Assembly: GCA_017860295.1 (NCBI GenBank)
Contig: JAFNAS010000014.1
Location: 19,562 to 83,561, forward strand
From: Bacteroidota bacterium
GTDB lineage: Bacteria > Bacteroidota > Bacteroidia > Bacteroidales > Paludibacteraceae
Direction of reading: 5' to 3'
DNA: 64,000 bases
Positions 35,121 to 44,123 of the stretch are shown here, piece by piece. Positions within the stretch are counted from its first letter, which is position 1; each line of letters begins with the position of its first letter. Made by a program: the position numbers and the translations under genes. Under the pieces are notes generated by a model. It was given only the letters and a program-made list of their open reading frames with translations. It ran no database searches and was not told where the DNA came from.

Positions 35121-36734
35121 ATGGCAATTTTAGATTTGAAGAAGTACGGTATTGCGGATGTTACCGAAATTGTTCATAACCCATCGTATGAGCTGCTTTT
35201 TAATGAAGAAACAAAAGCCGGGTTAGCGGGATTTGAAATAGGAGAGGTAACGGAATTGGGCGCAGTCAATGTAATGACGGGTGAATATACCGGACGCTCG
35301 CCGAAAGATAAATTTTTTGTGCTGGACGAAACGACAAAAGATACCATTTGGTGGACTTCGGACGAATATAAAAATGATAATAAGCCACTTTCGCCTGAAA
35401 GTTGGAAAGCGTTAAAGGCTCTGGCTACAAAAGAGCTATCGAATAAGAAACTTTTTGTTGTCGATGCTTTTTGCGGAGCTAATGTTACTTCGCGTATCAA
35501 AATACGTTTCATTATGGAAGTGGCATGGCAGGCTCATTTTGTTACTAATATGTTTATTCGTCCTTCAAAAGAAGAACTGGAGTCTTTTGGAGAACCTGAC
35601 TTTGTGGTAATGACCGCTTCTAAGGCTAAAGTAAGTAATTATAAAGAGTTGGGACTTAATTCGGAAACAGCGGTTGTCTTCAATTTGACTGAAAAAATAC
35701 AGGTTATTCTGAACACATGGTATGGCGGTGAGATGAAAAAAGGGATGTTTTCTTATATGAATTATCTTTTGCCGTTGAAAGGTATGGCTTCCATGCATTG
35801 TTCGGCCAATACCGACAAAGAAGGCAAAAATACAGCTATTTTCTTCGGTTTGTCGGGAACCGGAAAAACAACACTTTCTACCGATCCGAAGCGTTTATTG
35901 ATCGGGGATGATGAACACGGTTGGGATGATGATGGTGTCTTTAATTTCGAAGGAGGCTGTTATGCCAAGGTAATTAATCTGAGCAAAGAAGCCGAACCCG
36001 ATATTTATGCTGCCATTAAACGCGATGCTTTACTTGAAAACGTGACAGTGGAAAACGGAGGAAAAATTAATTTTGCCGATAAATCGGTTACGGAGAATAC
36101 CCGTGTTTCTTATCCTATCCATCATATCGATAATGTTGTAAAACCTGTTTCGAAAGGGCCTGCCGCTCAAAAGGTGATCTTTCTCTCTGCGGATGCCTTT
36201 GGAGTATTGCCTCCGGTTTCCATCCTAAGTCCGGAGCAGACTCAATACTATTTTCTTTCCGGATTTACTGCTAAACTGGCCGGAACCGAACGGGGCATTA
36301 CCGAACCGACACCTACCTTTTCGGCATGTTTCGGTGCTGCATTTCTATCCCTGCATCCAACAAGATACGGTGAAGAGCTTGTTAAAAAAATGCAGGCTTC
36401 AGGAGCAAAAGCTTATTTGGTAAATACGGGGTGGAATGGTTCGGGTAAGCGAATCTCTATCAAAGACACTCGGGGCATTATTGATGCCATTCTTGACGGA
36501 TCGATAGATAAAGCACCTACGAAGACGATTCCGTTTTTCAACTTTGTTGTCCCTACCGCATTACCGGGTGTAGATACCACTATACTCGATCCGAGGAATA
36601 CATACAGTACCGTTGGCGTTTGGGATGGCAAAGCTCAAGATTTGGCTGGCCGTTTCATCAACAACTTTGCCAAATTTATTGGAAATGAAAAAGGCAAGGC
36701 GCTTGTAAGTGCCGGACCGAAATATGATGAATAA
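35121..36734 (+). CDS. pckA: Phosphoenolpyruvate carboxykinase (ATP)
   Basis: 537 aa from the ATG at 35121 ([21 protein letters not shown]), which fits the family; a longer frame from 35073 is not supported. Kinase-1a P-loop [11 protein letters not shown] (G243 to T250 core), the [22 protein letters not shown] metal/substrate block and the GRSPKDKF arginine motif are all present. The enzyme interconverts oxaloacetate + ATP and PEP + CO2 + ADP in the cytosol. In succinate/propionate-producing Bacteroidales it mainly runs in the carboxylating direction. Two related hairpins flank the gene. Confidence 0.97.
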   Translation: MAILDLKKYGIADVTEIVHNPSYELLFNEETKAGLAGFEIGEVTELGAVNVMTGEYTGRSPKDKFFVLDETTKDTIWWTSDEYKNDNKPLSPESWKALKALATKELSNKKLFVVDAFCGANVTSRIKIRFIMEVAWQAHFVTNMFIRPSKEELESFGEPDFVVMTASKAKVSNYKELGLNSETAVVFNLTEKIQVILNTWYGGEMKKGMFSYMNYLLPLKGMASMHCSANTDKEGKNTAIFFGLSGTGKTTLSTDPKRLLIGDDEHGWDDDGVFNFEGGCYAKVINLSKEAEPDIYAAIKRDALLENVTVENGGKINFADKSVTENTRVSYPIHHIDNVVKPVSKGPAAQKVIFLSADAFGVLPPVSILSPEQTQYYFLSGFTAKLAGTERGITEPTPTFSACFGAAFLSLHPTRYGEELVKKMQASGAKAYLVNTGWNGSGKRISIKDTRGIIDAILDGSIDKAPTKTIPFFNFVVPTALPGVDTTILDPRNTYSTVGVWDGKAQDLAGRFINNFAKFIGNEKGKALVSAGPKYDE

Positions 36735-36858
36735 GTTTCACTTTAGTGTATTTAGGGGTTTCGGTATAATCTAATTATGTTGATGTCGGCTCCAACAAAT
36801 ACTCAAAATGTGTGAAGGTAGAGTAGGTGTTGAGGCTATGCAGATTGACTGAAACCCC

Positions 36859-36920
36859 GTGTTTGTGATAAGCCGTCCATACCCACGTGAGTGGTTATGG
36901 CGGCTTTGCAAACACTTTTT
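36859..36920 (+). terminator. Structured hairpin after pckA, copy 2 (terminator-like)
   Basis: GTGTTTG (36859-36865) pairs with CAAACAC (36909-36915); inner stems AAGCCG/CGGCTT and CCATAcCCAC/GTGGtTATGG are capped by GTGA, and a T run follows. It fits an intrinsic terminator for pckA and abuts the 3' end of queH from the other strand. Paired with copy 1 upstream of pckA. Confidence 0.8.
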
Positions 36921-36921
36921 A

Positions 36922-37464
36922 TTATGTGCGGATACTGAATTCGCATCCGCAATATTGCTGATTGTAAAAATTATTTTCCTGCAATAAGATCTTCCGGCGT
37001 TCTGTCAAACCTCCCTTTTTCCAATCTTTATCCCAGAAATCGATATCATGGCATTGCGCTGCCGCCCACTTTCCTGCCTCTGTAATTTGGGATAGACTTT
37101 TCCAGCGAGAACCTGTTAACGTAGTTGTAAACTGTGTAAATTGCAGCTCCGAAGCTATCGACGCTGTAGCATACAGCCGCATTTTGAAACATTGCAGGCA
37201 TCGTTTGCCTCTTTCCGGTTCTTCTTCCAGACTGGCCATTTGTCGTAACCATTGTTGATGGTCGTAATCGCCATCGATAAAACGGATATCCTGTTTCTCG
37301 GCATAACAGATGCACTCCTCTTTCCGTTTCTTATACTCTTCTTGCGGGTAAATATTTGGATTGAAAAAAAAGAGTGTAGGCATGTAATCGTTGTTCAGCA
37401 TCCATTCGATAATGGGTGCCGAGCAGGGAGCACAACAGGTGTGGAGTAAAATCTTATTTTGCAA
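36922..37464 (-). CDS. queH: Epoxyqueuosine reductase QueH
   Basis: 180 aa. QueH (DUF208) reduces epoxyqueuosine to queuosine in tRNA and replaces QueG in many anaerobes. The signatures are an N-terminal LLHTCCAPCSAP, a central KRCLQCFKMRL and a C-terminal YCGCEFS; together these cysteines hold the iron-sulfur cluster and redox pair. Length is normal. It is the last gene of the long minus-strand run and starts 11 bp after the redox-protein gene. Confidence 0.93.
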   Translation of the reverse strand: MQNKILLHTCCAPCSAPIIEWMLNNDYMPTLFFFNPNIYPQEEYKKRKEECICYAEKQDIRFIDGDYDHQQWLRQMASLEEEPERGKRCLQCFKMRLYATASIASELQFTQFTTTLTGSRWKSLSQITEAGKWAAAQCHDIDFWDKDWKKGGLTERRKILLQENNFYNQQYCGCEFSIRT

Positions 37465-37475
37465 TTTGTATTCTG

Positions 37476-37961
37476 TTAAAAAGTATCTGACGATTTAGCT
37501 ATTTCGGTTCCTACAATTTCGGCAGCCATCGCAACACAACGACTACATGGTCGTAAAGCATAATAACGGGTATTTCGTTCTGAAGGAGTTGCTTCTTCCG
37601 GTTGCCGTTTAATCTTGAGTAAATCGGCACAAATATAAGAACCCATCTCCTGTTTGAATTCCGTTGCAGTTCGTTGGACGGCCTGATAGTTGGTCGTTTT
37701 TGCTTTCTTGTCAGTTATATCTGTGGCCGGATAATGTAATCCGAGCACCATAAACATGCCGCTGACTGCGCCGCATACTTCGCGCAATCTACCCATACCA
37801 CCTCCGAAAGAGGATGCAAATTTTGTTGCGGTTTCTTGATCTATACCGTATAAATCGGCATAAGCCATTAATACGGATTGCGAACAATTATATCCTTGTT
37901 CAAAAAAGTCGATAGCTTTTTGAGTTCTCACTTCAATCAATTTATTTTGTTGTGCTGTCAT
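37476..37961 (-). CDS. C_GCAxxG_C_C family redox-type protein
   Basis: 161 aa from an internal ATG (MTAQQNK); the longer start at 37976 adds five residues. The family's cysteine signature is visible: YNCSQSV, FGGGMGRLREVCGAVSG (CGAxxG), SYICADLL and RPCSRCVAMAAEI. These small proteins are common in anaerobes and may bind metal or act in redox chemistry; the function is unknown. It overlaps the end of the thioesterase gene, pointing to co-transcription. Confidence 0.88.
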   Translation of the reverse strand: MTAQQNKLIEVRTQKAIDFFEQGYNCSQSVLMAYADLYGIDQETATKFASSFGGGMGRLREVCGAVSGMFMVLGLHYPATDITDKKAKTTNYQAVQRTATEFKQEMGSYICADLLKIKRQPEEATPSERNTRYYALRPCSRCVAMAAEIVGTEIAKSSDTF

Positions 37962-38364
37962 GTTGATATTTTTCAATTGCTTTTACTAAAAACGGAGGTG
38001 GTACACATGGTTTCCAATTATTCAAACCGACAAACGCAAGTTCAGTCTCGGCTTCGTTTATTAATTCATCTTTTTCATTTTGAAGTCGGTAAGTAAACCA
38101 AATGCGAACGCCTTTGATGGCTTTTAATGTTGTCTTGACTGTAAGCAATTCATCGTATTTGGTCGTTTTTACAAATTTGAATTTCATACTAATCACAGGA
38201 CACATTATGCCTGCGTCTTCTATCGTTTGATAGGGGATACCTATATTTCGCAACAGTTCCCATCTTGCTCGTTCATAATACTTGGCATAGTTGGAATGGT
38301 GAACGGTTCCCATTTTGTCCGTATCAGGGTAAGCTACCCTAAATTTATATTCGTATGTTATCAT
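37942..38364 (-). CDS. Acyl-CoA thioesterase, YbgC/FadM hot-dog family
   Basis: 140 aa. The opening YKFRVAYPDTDKMGTVHHSNYAKYYERARWELLRNIG is the 4-hydroxybenzoyl-CoA thioesterase/YbgC signature with catalytic Asp15 (YPDTDKMG) and a histidine loop. It hydrolyses short-chain acyl-CoA in the cytosol. It lies 3 bp after mrp and overlaps the next gene, so it is in the operon, although its link to the metal-cluster genes is not obvious. Confidence 0.9.
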   Translation of the reverse strand: MITYEYKFRVAYPDTDKMGTVHHSNYAKYYERARWELLRNIGIPYQTIEDAGIMCPVISMKFKFVKTTKYDELLTVKTTLKAIKGVRIWFTYRLQNEKDELINEAETELAFVGLNNWKPCVPPPFLVKAIEKYQHDSTTK

Positions 38365-38367
38365 TTG

Positions 38368-39198
38368 TTATTCTCGTATATATCGATACTCTTTTTTCTG
38401 ATTTATAACAGCATAAGCCAGTTGTTTGAAGGCAGAATCGATGTTTGGGTCATCAAATATATCGGTTAGATTTCCCTTGTCACAATCCCAGCAAATTAAT
38501 TCATTAATCGGGATTTGCGTCAAAACGGCAAGATCGAAAATCTCGGATAGTTTTTGGGCTCCTCCTTGTCCAAAGATAAGATATTTTTCTTCCGGATGTT
38601 TGGTCGGTGTAAACCATGACATATTCTCAACAATGCCTAAGATAGGAATTCCGATATGTTCATCTTTCAACATACCGATAGCTTTTTGCACATCTGCAAG
38701 TGCCATTTGTTGTGGTGTGGTAACAACAATTGCACCCGAAATATAAAAATTTTGGAGGAGTGTTATAAGCACATCTCCTGTTCCGGGAGGCGTGTCGATG
38801 ATTAAGTAATCAAGTTGACCCCATTCTGTCTCAGTTAAAAGCTGCTTAATGGCATTGGTTACCATAGGCCCTCTCCATACGACTGCTTGTTTTTCGTCAA
38901 AGAAAAATCCGATGGACATAATCTTAAGACCGAGTCGAATAAACGGTTCCATCAATTGTTTCCCGTTTTTCTCGATTAATGTAGGTCTGGCCTCATCTTT
39001 AATTTTGAACAATGTAGGAATGGACGGTCCGAAAATATCTGCATCTAAAAGGCCAACGGAATAGCCTTTACGGACGAGCGTAAGAGCAAGACCGGATGCA
39101 ACGGTAGATTTGCCAACACCGCCTTTCCCGGATGTTACCATGATGATCTTTTTTACATCCGGCAATTTTGTTTTGACAATTTGATGTTGATTGTTCAT
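38368..39198 (-). CDS. Mrp/NBP35-type P-loop ATPase (Fe-S carrier family)
   Basis: 276 aa. Deviant Walker A MVTSGKGGVGKSTVASGLA, switch LLDADIFGPSIP, and a Walker B-like YLIIDTPPGTGD identify the ApbC/Mrp family. The CxxC used by Mrp/NBP35 to hold a bridging Fe-S cluster is absent from the usual place (ENMSWFTPTKHPEEKYLIFG). A CWDC pair near residue 250 is in a different position. It sits with two ferredoxin-MinD ATPases, as in ORP clusters of anaerobes, where the Mrp-like Orp protein is part of the complex. Confidence 0.9.
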   Translation of the reverse strand: MNNQHQIVKTKLPDVKKIIMVTSGKGGVGKSTVASGLALTLVRKGYSVGLLDADIFGPSIPTLFKIKDEARPTLIEKNGKQLMEPFIRLGLKIMSIGFFFDEKQAVVWRGPMVTNAIKQLLTETEWGQLDYLIIDTPPGTGDVLITLLQNFYISGAIVVTTPQQMALADVQKAIGMLKDEHIGIPILGIVENMSWFTPTKHPEEKYLIFGQGGAQKLSEIFDLAVLTQIPINELICWDCDKGNLTDIFDDPNIDSAFKQLAYAVINQKKEYRYIRE

Positions 39199-39213
39199 AT
39201 CTTATCTATATGA

Positions 39214-40077
39214 TTAAACTGTAATAATTTTTGAATAGGTATTTCTAATTAGTTTGCTAATATCCGAATCAGGGGCATAATCGGTAATAGACTGACAATT
39301 GACCATAGCTTCGACAATTAGCGGATCAAACGGTAACTTACCAATAACTTGTATGCCATTTTGATAGCAATAGGTTTCAATTCGAGATGTCATATCCGTA
39401 TTAATGTCGAATTTGTTGATAATGACACTTGTGTGTAATTTAAAACCGGCAGTAATTTCAAGTGTTCGTTTCAAATCATGAAGTCCTGACATGGTAGGTT
39501 CTGTTACAATCACAACGGCATCGACACCTGTAATGGTACTGATTACAGGGCATCCGATTCCCGGAGGTCCGTCAATAATAATATTTGGGATTCCGGATTC
39601 TTTTGCAATTTGTTTTGCTTTTTCACGAACCAGATTGACCAACCGACCAGAGTTCTCCTCTCCGGGAGCAAGTCGACCGTAAACCATTCTGCCGTTTTGA
39701 AAATATCCGGCATACATCCGGCTTTTGTCTTCATTTACAATACAAATTGCTTCTCGCGGACAAATACGCGAACATAATACGCATCCATCACATAATGTTT
39801 CAAGAACGGTTATTTTATGATCCTTTTCAACGATAGCATCAAACCGGCAGTAGTCAATACATACTCCGCAGCTGTCGCATTTCTCTTGATTTATTACTGC
39901 TTTCTGTCCAGAGACAAAAGCATATTCTTCGCCACAGACAGGATTGAATAACAGATAGAGATTAGCAGCATCTACATCGCAGTCGGTCAACACTATTTCA
40001 TTTTGCAGAGTAGCAAATGCCGCACTAATACTGCTTTTCCCGGTTCCACCTTTGCCGCTAATTATTGCTATTTCCAT
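39214..40077 (-). CDS. MinD-superfamily P-loop ATPase with inserted ferredoxin domain (second copy)
   Basis: 287 aa from the internal ATG that gives MEIAIISGKGG; the longer start at 40086 adds three residues. Deviant Walker A SGKGGTGKSSIS opens the protein. Two 4Fe-4S motifs are inserted after the first strand pair: CDSCGVCIDYCRF and CDGCVLCSRICP. The C-terminal MinD half has IIDGPPGIGCPV. Family members are known from the ORP complex (Orp3/Orp4), where they couple ATP hydrolysis and Fe-S clusters. Overlaps the upstream paralogue by 20 bp. Confidence 0.92.
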   Translation of the reverse strand: MEIAIISGKGGTGKSSISAAFATLQNEIVLTDCDVDAANLYLLFNPVCGEEYAFVSGQKAVINQEKCDSCGVCIDYCRFDAIVEKDHKITVLETLCDGCVLCSRICPREAICIVNEDKSRMYAGYFQNGRMVYGRLAPGEENSGRLVNLVREKAKQIAKESGIPNIIIDGPPGIGCPVISTITGVDAVVIVTEPTMSGLHDLKRTLEITAGFKLHTSVIINKFDINTDMTSRIETYCYQNGIQVIGKLPFDPLIVEAMVNCQSITDYAPDSDISKLIRNTYSKIITV

Positions 40078-40936
40078 ATTGTTCAATAATAGTGTCGTAC
40101 AACTGATTAAATTTTACGTCCCAATCAGGATACAGATTTGTTAATAACTCTCCGTTTGAGTAGCTAACGGCAATTCTCTTATCAAATGGCACAGTCATCA
40201 GTAACGGAATATTTTCCAGTTGCAAGTAGTCATAAATATCATTATTTCCTAAACCTGCCCTGTTGATAATTACCCCATAAGATTTACCCATGCTTTTCAG
40301 AGTATCTACCGATTGCATTAAATCGCTTAACCCAAAAGGAGTGGGTTCTGTTACCAGAACTACATAATCAGCCGTAGCAACCGTTTGAATAAATGGACAG
40401 GAAGTACCCGGTGGGGAGTCTAATAAAACTAAATCAAACCCGACAGTTTCTTTAATCGCATGCTTAATAACATTGACTGGAGAATAAACTCCTACATTCA
40501 TTCTTGCCTCAATCAGAGCGCTATTTGTTGAAACACCATACTGACTAACAGAGCCTAATAGATCATCTTTTTCTATTATGGCATTATCATTGCAAGCTAC
40601 AGAACAAGCTCCGCATCCGTGACAAAGTTCGTCCAGCACCTTTATCATCTTTGTGTCTTTCAGAAAAAAGATAGCATTGTAGTTACAGTACTCCTTACAT
40701 TTCCCACAATAGGTACATTTTGATTCGTCAATTACAGGAACCTTTTGGGTAACCTTATGTGTGTATTGCAATTCGCCACTGAGAAATTCCCTGTCATTGG
40801 GTTCTTCCGCATCACAATCGACCAGAGCGATATTAAAGTCTCTTTTTTGCAATACATTAAAAAGGTTGGTTGAGATAAACGTCTTACCGGTTCCCCCCTT
40901 ACCACTTGCAATTGCAATTTTCGTTTTTGAGTTCAC
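40058..40936 (-). CDS. MinD-superfamily P-loop ATPase with inserted ferredoxin domain (first copy)
   Basis: 292 aa. Walker A ASGKGGTGKTFIS, then 4Fe-4S motifs CTYCGKCKEYC and CHGCGACSVAC, then LLDSPPGTSCPF of the ATPase. It is a clear paralogue of the next gene. Such tandem ferredoxin-ParA/MinD pairs next to NifX-type proteins occur in the Desulfovibrio orp operon and in many anaerobes. The start overlaps the end of the ZIP gene by 4 bp, so translation is coupled. All eight cluster cysteines are present. Confidence 0.92.
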   Translation of the reverse strand: MNSKTKIAIASGKGGTGKTFISTNLFNVLQKRDFNIALVDCDAEEPNDREFLSGELQYTHKVTQKVPVIDESKCTYCGKCKEYCNYNAIFFLKDTKMIKVLDELCHGCGACSVACNDNAIIEKDDLLGSVSQYGVSTNSALIEARMNVGVYSPVNVIKHAIKETVGFDLVLLDSPPGTSCPFIQTVATADYVVLVTEPTPFGLSDLMQSVDTLKSMGKSYGVIINRAGLGNNDIYDYLQLENIPLLMTVPFDKRIAVSYSNGELLTNLYPDWDVKFNQLYDTIIEQYGNSNN

Positions 40937-41682
40937 TTAATTAGTTTTATCAGAAAAATAATAGATATACCTGTGAGTATTAGCAATATTTGAATAATAG
41001 ACTCAGAAGTTTTCGTTTTCTTGTGCATTTCCGGAATCAGTTCGGCCATGGCAATGTATAGAAAACTGGCTGCCGAAAAAGTCAATGCATAGGGGATAAA
41101 GGATTTCATTCCCTGCATGAAGAAATAAGCCAGAATACCAGAAATAATAGCCGTGCTGCCAGAAAGCATATTAAACCAAAGAGCTTTTCTTTTCGACAAT
41201 CCGCTCTTTAGTAATATTCCAAAATCTCCCATTTCCTGAGGTATTTCATGAAAAATTACCGAAAGTGTCACAAATAATCCCATATCTATAGAAGTGAGAA
41301 AGGATGCAGCAATGATAATTCCGTCGATGGCATTGTGAAATGCGTCACCTATCAGTATCATCGGGGCTGCGGCGTGGATATGCCGTTCACAGTTTTTGTT
41401 TTTGCAAGTATGCCATAAGATAAGTTTCTCCAAGATGAAGAAGAAAAATATACCTGCTAAAATCAACTGCATGGTTTGAGTTGTATCCATAAGGCTTAAT
41501 GCCTTTGGAATCATGCCGAAAAAAGCAGCTCCAAGCAATGTTCCACCGGCCATATATACCAACCAGGTGGAAATTTTCTCCAAGACAGCTCCTCTGAACA
41601 GCAAAAGCAGGGAAGCAATGGCAACGCTTCCCACACTGCCACTAATTAAAGCAGCTACTGTCAGCTCCAACTCTAAGCTCAT
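40933..41682 (-). CDS. ZIP-family metal transporter
   Basis: 249 aa, about eight membrane helices. The ZIP metal-binding helices are present: helix IV FHNAIDGIIIA and helix V HEIPQEMGDF. The cytosolic loop before helix IV is rich in metal ligands (HTCKNKNCERHIHAAA). ZIP proteins bring zinc, iron or other divalent metals into the cytosol; the metal here is unknown. Its place in the operon suggests that it supplies a metal for the NifX/MinD proteins. It starts 15 bp after the DUF89 gene. Confidence 0.9.
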   Translation of the reverse strand: MSLELELTVAALISGSVGSVAIASLLLLFRGAVLEKISTWLVYMAGGTLLGAAFFGMIPKALSLMDTTQTMQLILAGIFFFFILEKLILWHTCKNKNCERHIHAAAPMILIGDAFHNAIDGIIIAASFLTSIDMGLFVTLSVIFHEIPQEMGDFGILLKSGLSKRKALWFNMLSGSTAIISGILAYFFMQGMKSFIPYALTFSAASFLYIAMAELIPEMHKKTKTSESIIQILLILTGISIIFLIKLIK

Positions 41683-41697
41683 AATAATATCAAAAAT

Positions 41698-42606
41698 TTA
41701 TTCTTGGCTATTATCGGCAATTGATTTATTACAAACCACGAAACTGTCTTTTTCTACATGCAACAGTTCGGCAACAACATCACATTTTACCATCAATAAG
41801 TGAAAAATACGAGGATCATTTTCTTCAATTAATCCTTCAAAATTACCTTGACCTTTCGAAATGATAAGATCAGCCTCTTTGTAATAGCGTAGAAACTCTT
41901 CACTGCACTCGCTCAATACGGTGGACGGCGCATCATAACCGTTACTGATCACATCTGCGACTAAGTTCATTCCAACTTGTTGTGCGTCTTCTAATGTGGC
42001 ATCATTGAGCACATGTGATCCTCGTACCGCAAATGTCAGACGCGGATGCATAATCATCTCAATAAAAAGTTTGTCAAACACTATTTCACCGGCATTGTCG
42101 CCAAGATATAAAATTCTGGAGGCAGATTTCATTCTCCTAATCAACTCTTTGGAGTGGTCAATGGCAAATTCGCTTTCAAGCACCTTCTGTATGGTAACCG
42201 GGACATCAAAATTTGCATTTGCACCATAGTCTATAATATTTCCCGCTATAGCTAAGCGCAATGCCATATCAAATGGGTTGACCGATTCTAAAACTCTTGT
42301 TCGGAATTTTTTATAAAGCGAAAGTGACAAAGAATTACTTTCTGCTTTCTCTTTTGCATAAGGATTGTTTACTCCTGTAATTCGACAAAACTCCCTGTTC
42401 AGTTCGCTGTAAAGCTGTGCCATAGTTAGCGAAGCACCTCGTGCCATTACGAGATTAAAGTATCCGAAAAATTCTTGTCTTTGATTGTACGTAGCTTCAT
42501 ATTTGGTCAATAACCGATCGAAGGCATTGAAGTGGCAATCCATGCATCGGAAATCGACTTCGTATTTTTGTCTCTCAGTGTTGGCAAGTGTGTTCGTGTT
42601 GGTCAT
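41698..42606 (-). CDS. DUF89 / ARMT1-like metal-dependent protein
   Basis: 302 aa from an internal ATG; the longer start at 42627 is equally possible. N-terminal CMDCHFNAFDRLL is the CxxC of the prokaryotic DUF89 subgroup. The metal-dependent phosphatase core has ILYLGDNAGEIVFDK, AVRGSHVLNDAT and ISKGQGNFEGL. Characterised DUF89 relatives are damage-control phosphatases, but this CxxC subgroup is not assigned. It lies between a NifX-like gene and a ZIP gene, overlapping the former. Confidence 0.85.
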   Translation of the reverse strand: MTNTNTLANTERQKYEVDFRCMDCHFNAFDRLLTKYEATYNQRQEFFGYFNLVMARGASLTMAQLYSELNREFCRITGVNNPYAKEKAESNSLSLSLYKKFRTRVLESVNPFDMALRLAIAGNIIDYGANANFDVPVTIQKVLESEFAIDHSKELIRRMKSASRILYLGDNAGEIVFDKLFIEMIMHPRLTFAVRGSHVLNDATLEDAQQVGMNLVADVISNGYDAPSTVLSECSEEFLRYYKEADLIISKGQGNFEGLIEENDPRIFHLLMVKCDVVAELLHVEKDSFVVCNKSIADNSQE

Positions 42607-42943
42607 CGTGGTTACAATAGTTTGCATTCAGGGAGAGGTCTCCCGCTAAAAAATCTTCAATAATCTCTTTGGCTCCTTTTATAGGGCTTCCAACAAAAGC
42701 ATTGATGTTTTGTTGATTAAATAAATCTATGGCTTTTTGTCCCATCCCTCCAGCAATTACATCGGTAACCCCAAACGAAGCAATCCATCGTGGATATACG
42801 CCCGGTTCATGTGCCGGTGGTGTTTTTTCAATTATTTCTGAAATTTGATTGTTTTGTACGGTGGCAATTGCAAAATACTTACAATGCCCGAAGTGAGAAC
42901 ATAATGTCCCGTTTTCCATCGGAATGGCAATTTTTTTAGTCAT
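42575..42943 (-). CDS. NifX/NifB-family (ORP-like) protein with His-rich tail
   Basis: 122 aa. The dinitrogenase iron-molybdenum cofactor biosynthesis fold is seen in IAIPMENGTLCSHFGHCKYFAIATV, the VIAGGMGQKAIDLFNQQNINAFVG middle and EIIEDFLAG end. A His/Cys-rich tail (CNHDDQHEHTCQH) adds a probable metal-binding site. No nif genes are near, so it is not for nitrogenase; ORP, a related protein of the Desulfovibrio complex, binds a mixed Mo-Cu sulfide cluster. A large hairpin lies just upstream. Confidence 0.9.
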   Translation of the reverse strand: MTKKIAIPMENGTLCSHFGHCKYFAIATVQNNQISEIIEKTPPAHEPGVYPRWIASFGVTDVIAGGMGQKAIDLFNQQNINAFVGSPIKGAKEIIEDFLAGDLSLNANYCNHDDQHEHTCQH

Positions 42944-42969
42944 AATTTCAATTTTTAGTGTAAAACAAT

Positions 42970-43031
42970 TGCGTGTATGTTTCGTAGTTGATAAAAATTC
43001 GTCTTGTCAACTTTTACTACGCATACACGCA
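42970..43031 (-). promoter_or_regulatory. Large hairpin between the peroxiredoxin and NifX-like genes
   Basis: GCGTGTATG with CATACACGC, then CGTAGT with ACTACG and TTGA with TCAA: a nested stem covering most of the 104-bp spacer inside the operon. There is no strong T run on the minus strand (AATTGTTTT follows). It may cause partial termination or stabilise the downstream message. Confidence 0.6.
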
Positions 43032-43047
43032 TTCTTTATTTGAGCTT

Positions 43048-43748
43048 TTATTTCTTTACAATTTTATTCAAGATTGTTTCTTTATCTAATTTTCTGGTAC
43101 AGAAAAACCAATCATAACATTTCGTATCTTCGGCTTTACTTTCCATCCTTTCTTTAGCAACACCACAAGAACCGGCAGTGGGAACAATAACTTCATCGCC
43201 TGGTCGCCAGTCTGCCGGAGTAGCGACACTAAATTCATCGGCAGTTTGTAGAGCAATTATTACCCGATATAGTTCATCAAAGTTGCGCCCAAGGCTTAAT
43301 GGGTAATAAATGATAGTGCGGATAATACCTTTCGGATCGATGACAAATACAGCTCTCACAGCCTTTGTGTTGCTTTCGCCGGGCTGAATCATGCCATATT
43401 TTCCAGCAATCTCCATGGTAATATCTTCAATCAGTGGAAATGTTACTTCCACGTTTTTCATTCCTTTGTATTCAATCTTTTCTTTAATGGTACGCAGCCA
43501 TGCAATATGGCTGTAAAGTCCGTCTACGGATAATCCTACCAATTTGCAGCATTGAATTGTTTTTCCATTGATGCAAAAGTCATGAACTCTGAAGTGCAAA
43601 CCGGGGTAAAATCAGCCGGGTGGCTAAACAGAATGACCCAACTTCCACTGTAATCACTGGGAAAGTTAATCTCACCTTGCGTGGTTACGGCTTTAAATTC
43701 CGGCGCTTCTTCTCCAATTCTTGGCATTGAAAATACATTTTGTTCCAT
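43048..43748 (-). pseudogene. Peroxiredoxin (1-Cys/Prx6-like), broken by a frameshift
   Basis: Two frames together make one AhpC/TSA peroxiredoxin. The first (43748-43536) holds FKAVTTQGEINFPSDYSG, the active-site loop HPADFTPVCTSEF with the peroxidatic Cys, and ends ...EKQFNAANW. The second continues with CKLVGLSVDGLYSHIAWLR to the C-terminus. The join lies near 43540-43550. The expected NAANCKLVG would need GCTGCAAATTGCAAATTGG; the window has one TGCAAAT unit fewer, which shifts the frame by one. Either a mutation, a reversible slippage site or a collapsed repeat in the assembly. Without the shift it would be complete. Confidence 0.85.
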
Positions 43749-43816
43749 AATTTTTTAGAATAAAAGATTAATATCCTTTACATCCCTTATATTTCAATAA
43801 TGCTTTATAGAGCGAC

Positions 43817-43839
43817 TTTCCCAATCACACTGTTTGGGA
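43817..43839. terminator. Small hairpin between the Gly-rich gene and the peroxiredoxin
   Basis: TTCCCAA pairs with TTGGGAA (loop TCACACTGT) in the 117-bp spacer. No T run on the minus strand, so termination is uncertain. Confidence 0.4.
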
Positions 43840-43865
43840 ATTGTTACTTTTCAAAATCACAAAAA

Positions 43866-44096
43866 TTAATTCCCGTTACAATTGCGATTTTTACGACCCA
43901 TGCCCATACCTTGGCCTCCCTGACCACGGCCTAAGCCTCTTCCCATACCACGCCCTTCTCCGGTCATGGTTGAATTCCCACGTTCTGTTTCTTCAGCAGA
44001 ACTTTTTTTGCCAGCACCAAAATTGGTACACTTGCCTATTTTGCGTCCGGTCATTGGACCGTCACCCATTGGGCCTTTGTGATTTAATCCAGGCAT
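43866..44096 (-). CDS. Small Gly/Arg/Met-rich protein (DUF5320-like), first-of-pair toward 3'
   Basis: 76 aa. The start MPGLNHKGPMGDGPMTGRKIGKC is typical of the DUF5320-type proteins that accompany NifX-like genes in anaerobes. The C-terminal half is low complexity (GEGRGMGRGLGRGQGGQGMGMGRKN), rich in Gly, Met and Arg. Met-rich stretches could bind soft metals such as copper, but this is a guess. It is a paralogue of the next gene upstream. Confidence 0.75.
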   Translation of the reverse strand: MPGLNHKGPMGDGPMTGRKIGKCTNFGAGKKSSAEETERGNSTMTGEGRGMGRGLGRGQGGQGMGMGRKNRNCNGN

Positions 44097-44123
44097 AATT
44101 ACCTCCTTTTTTAAAAGTTGTTT

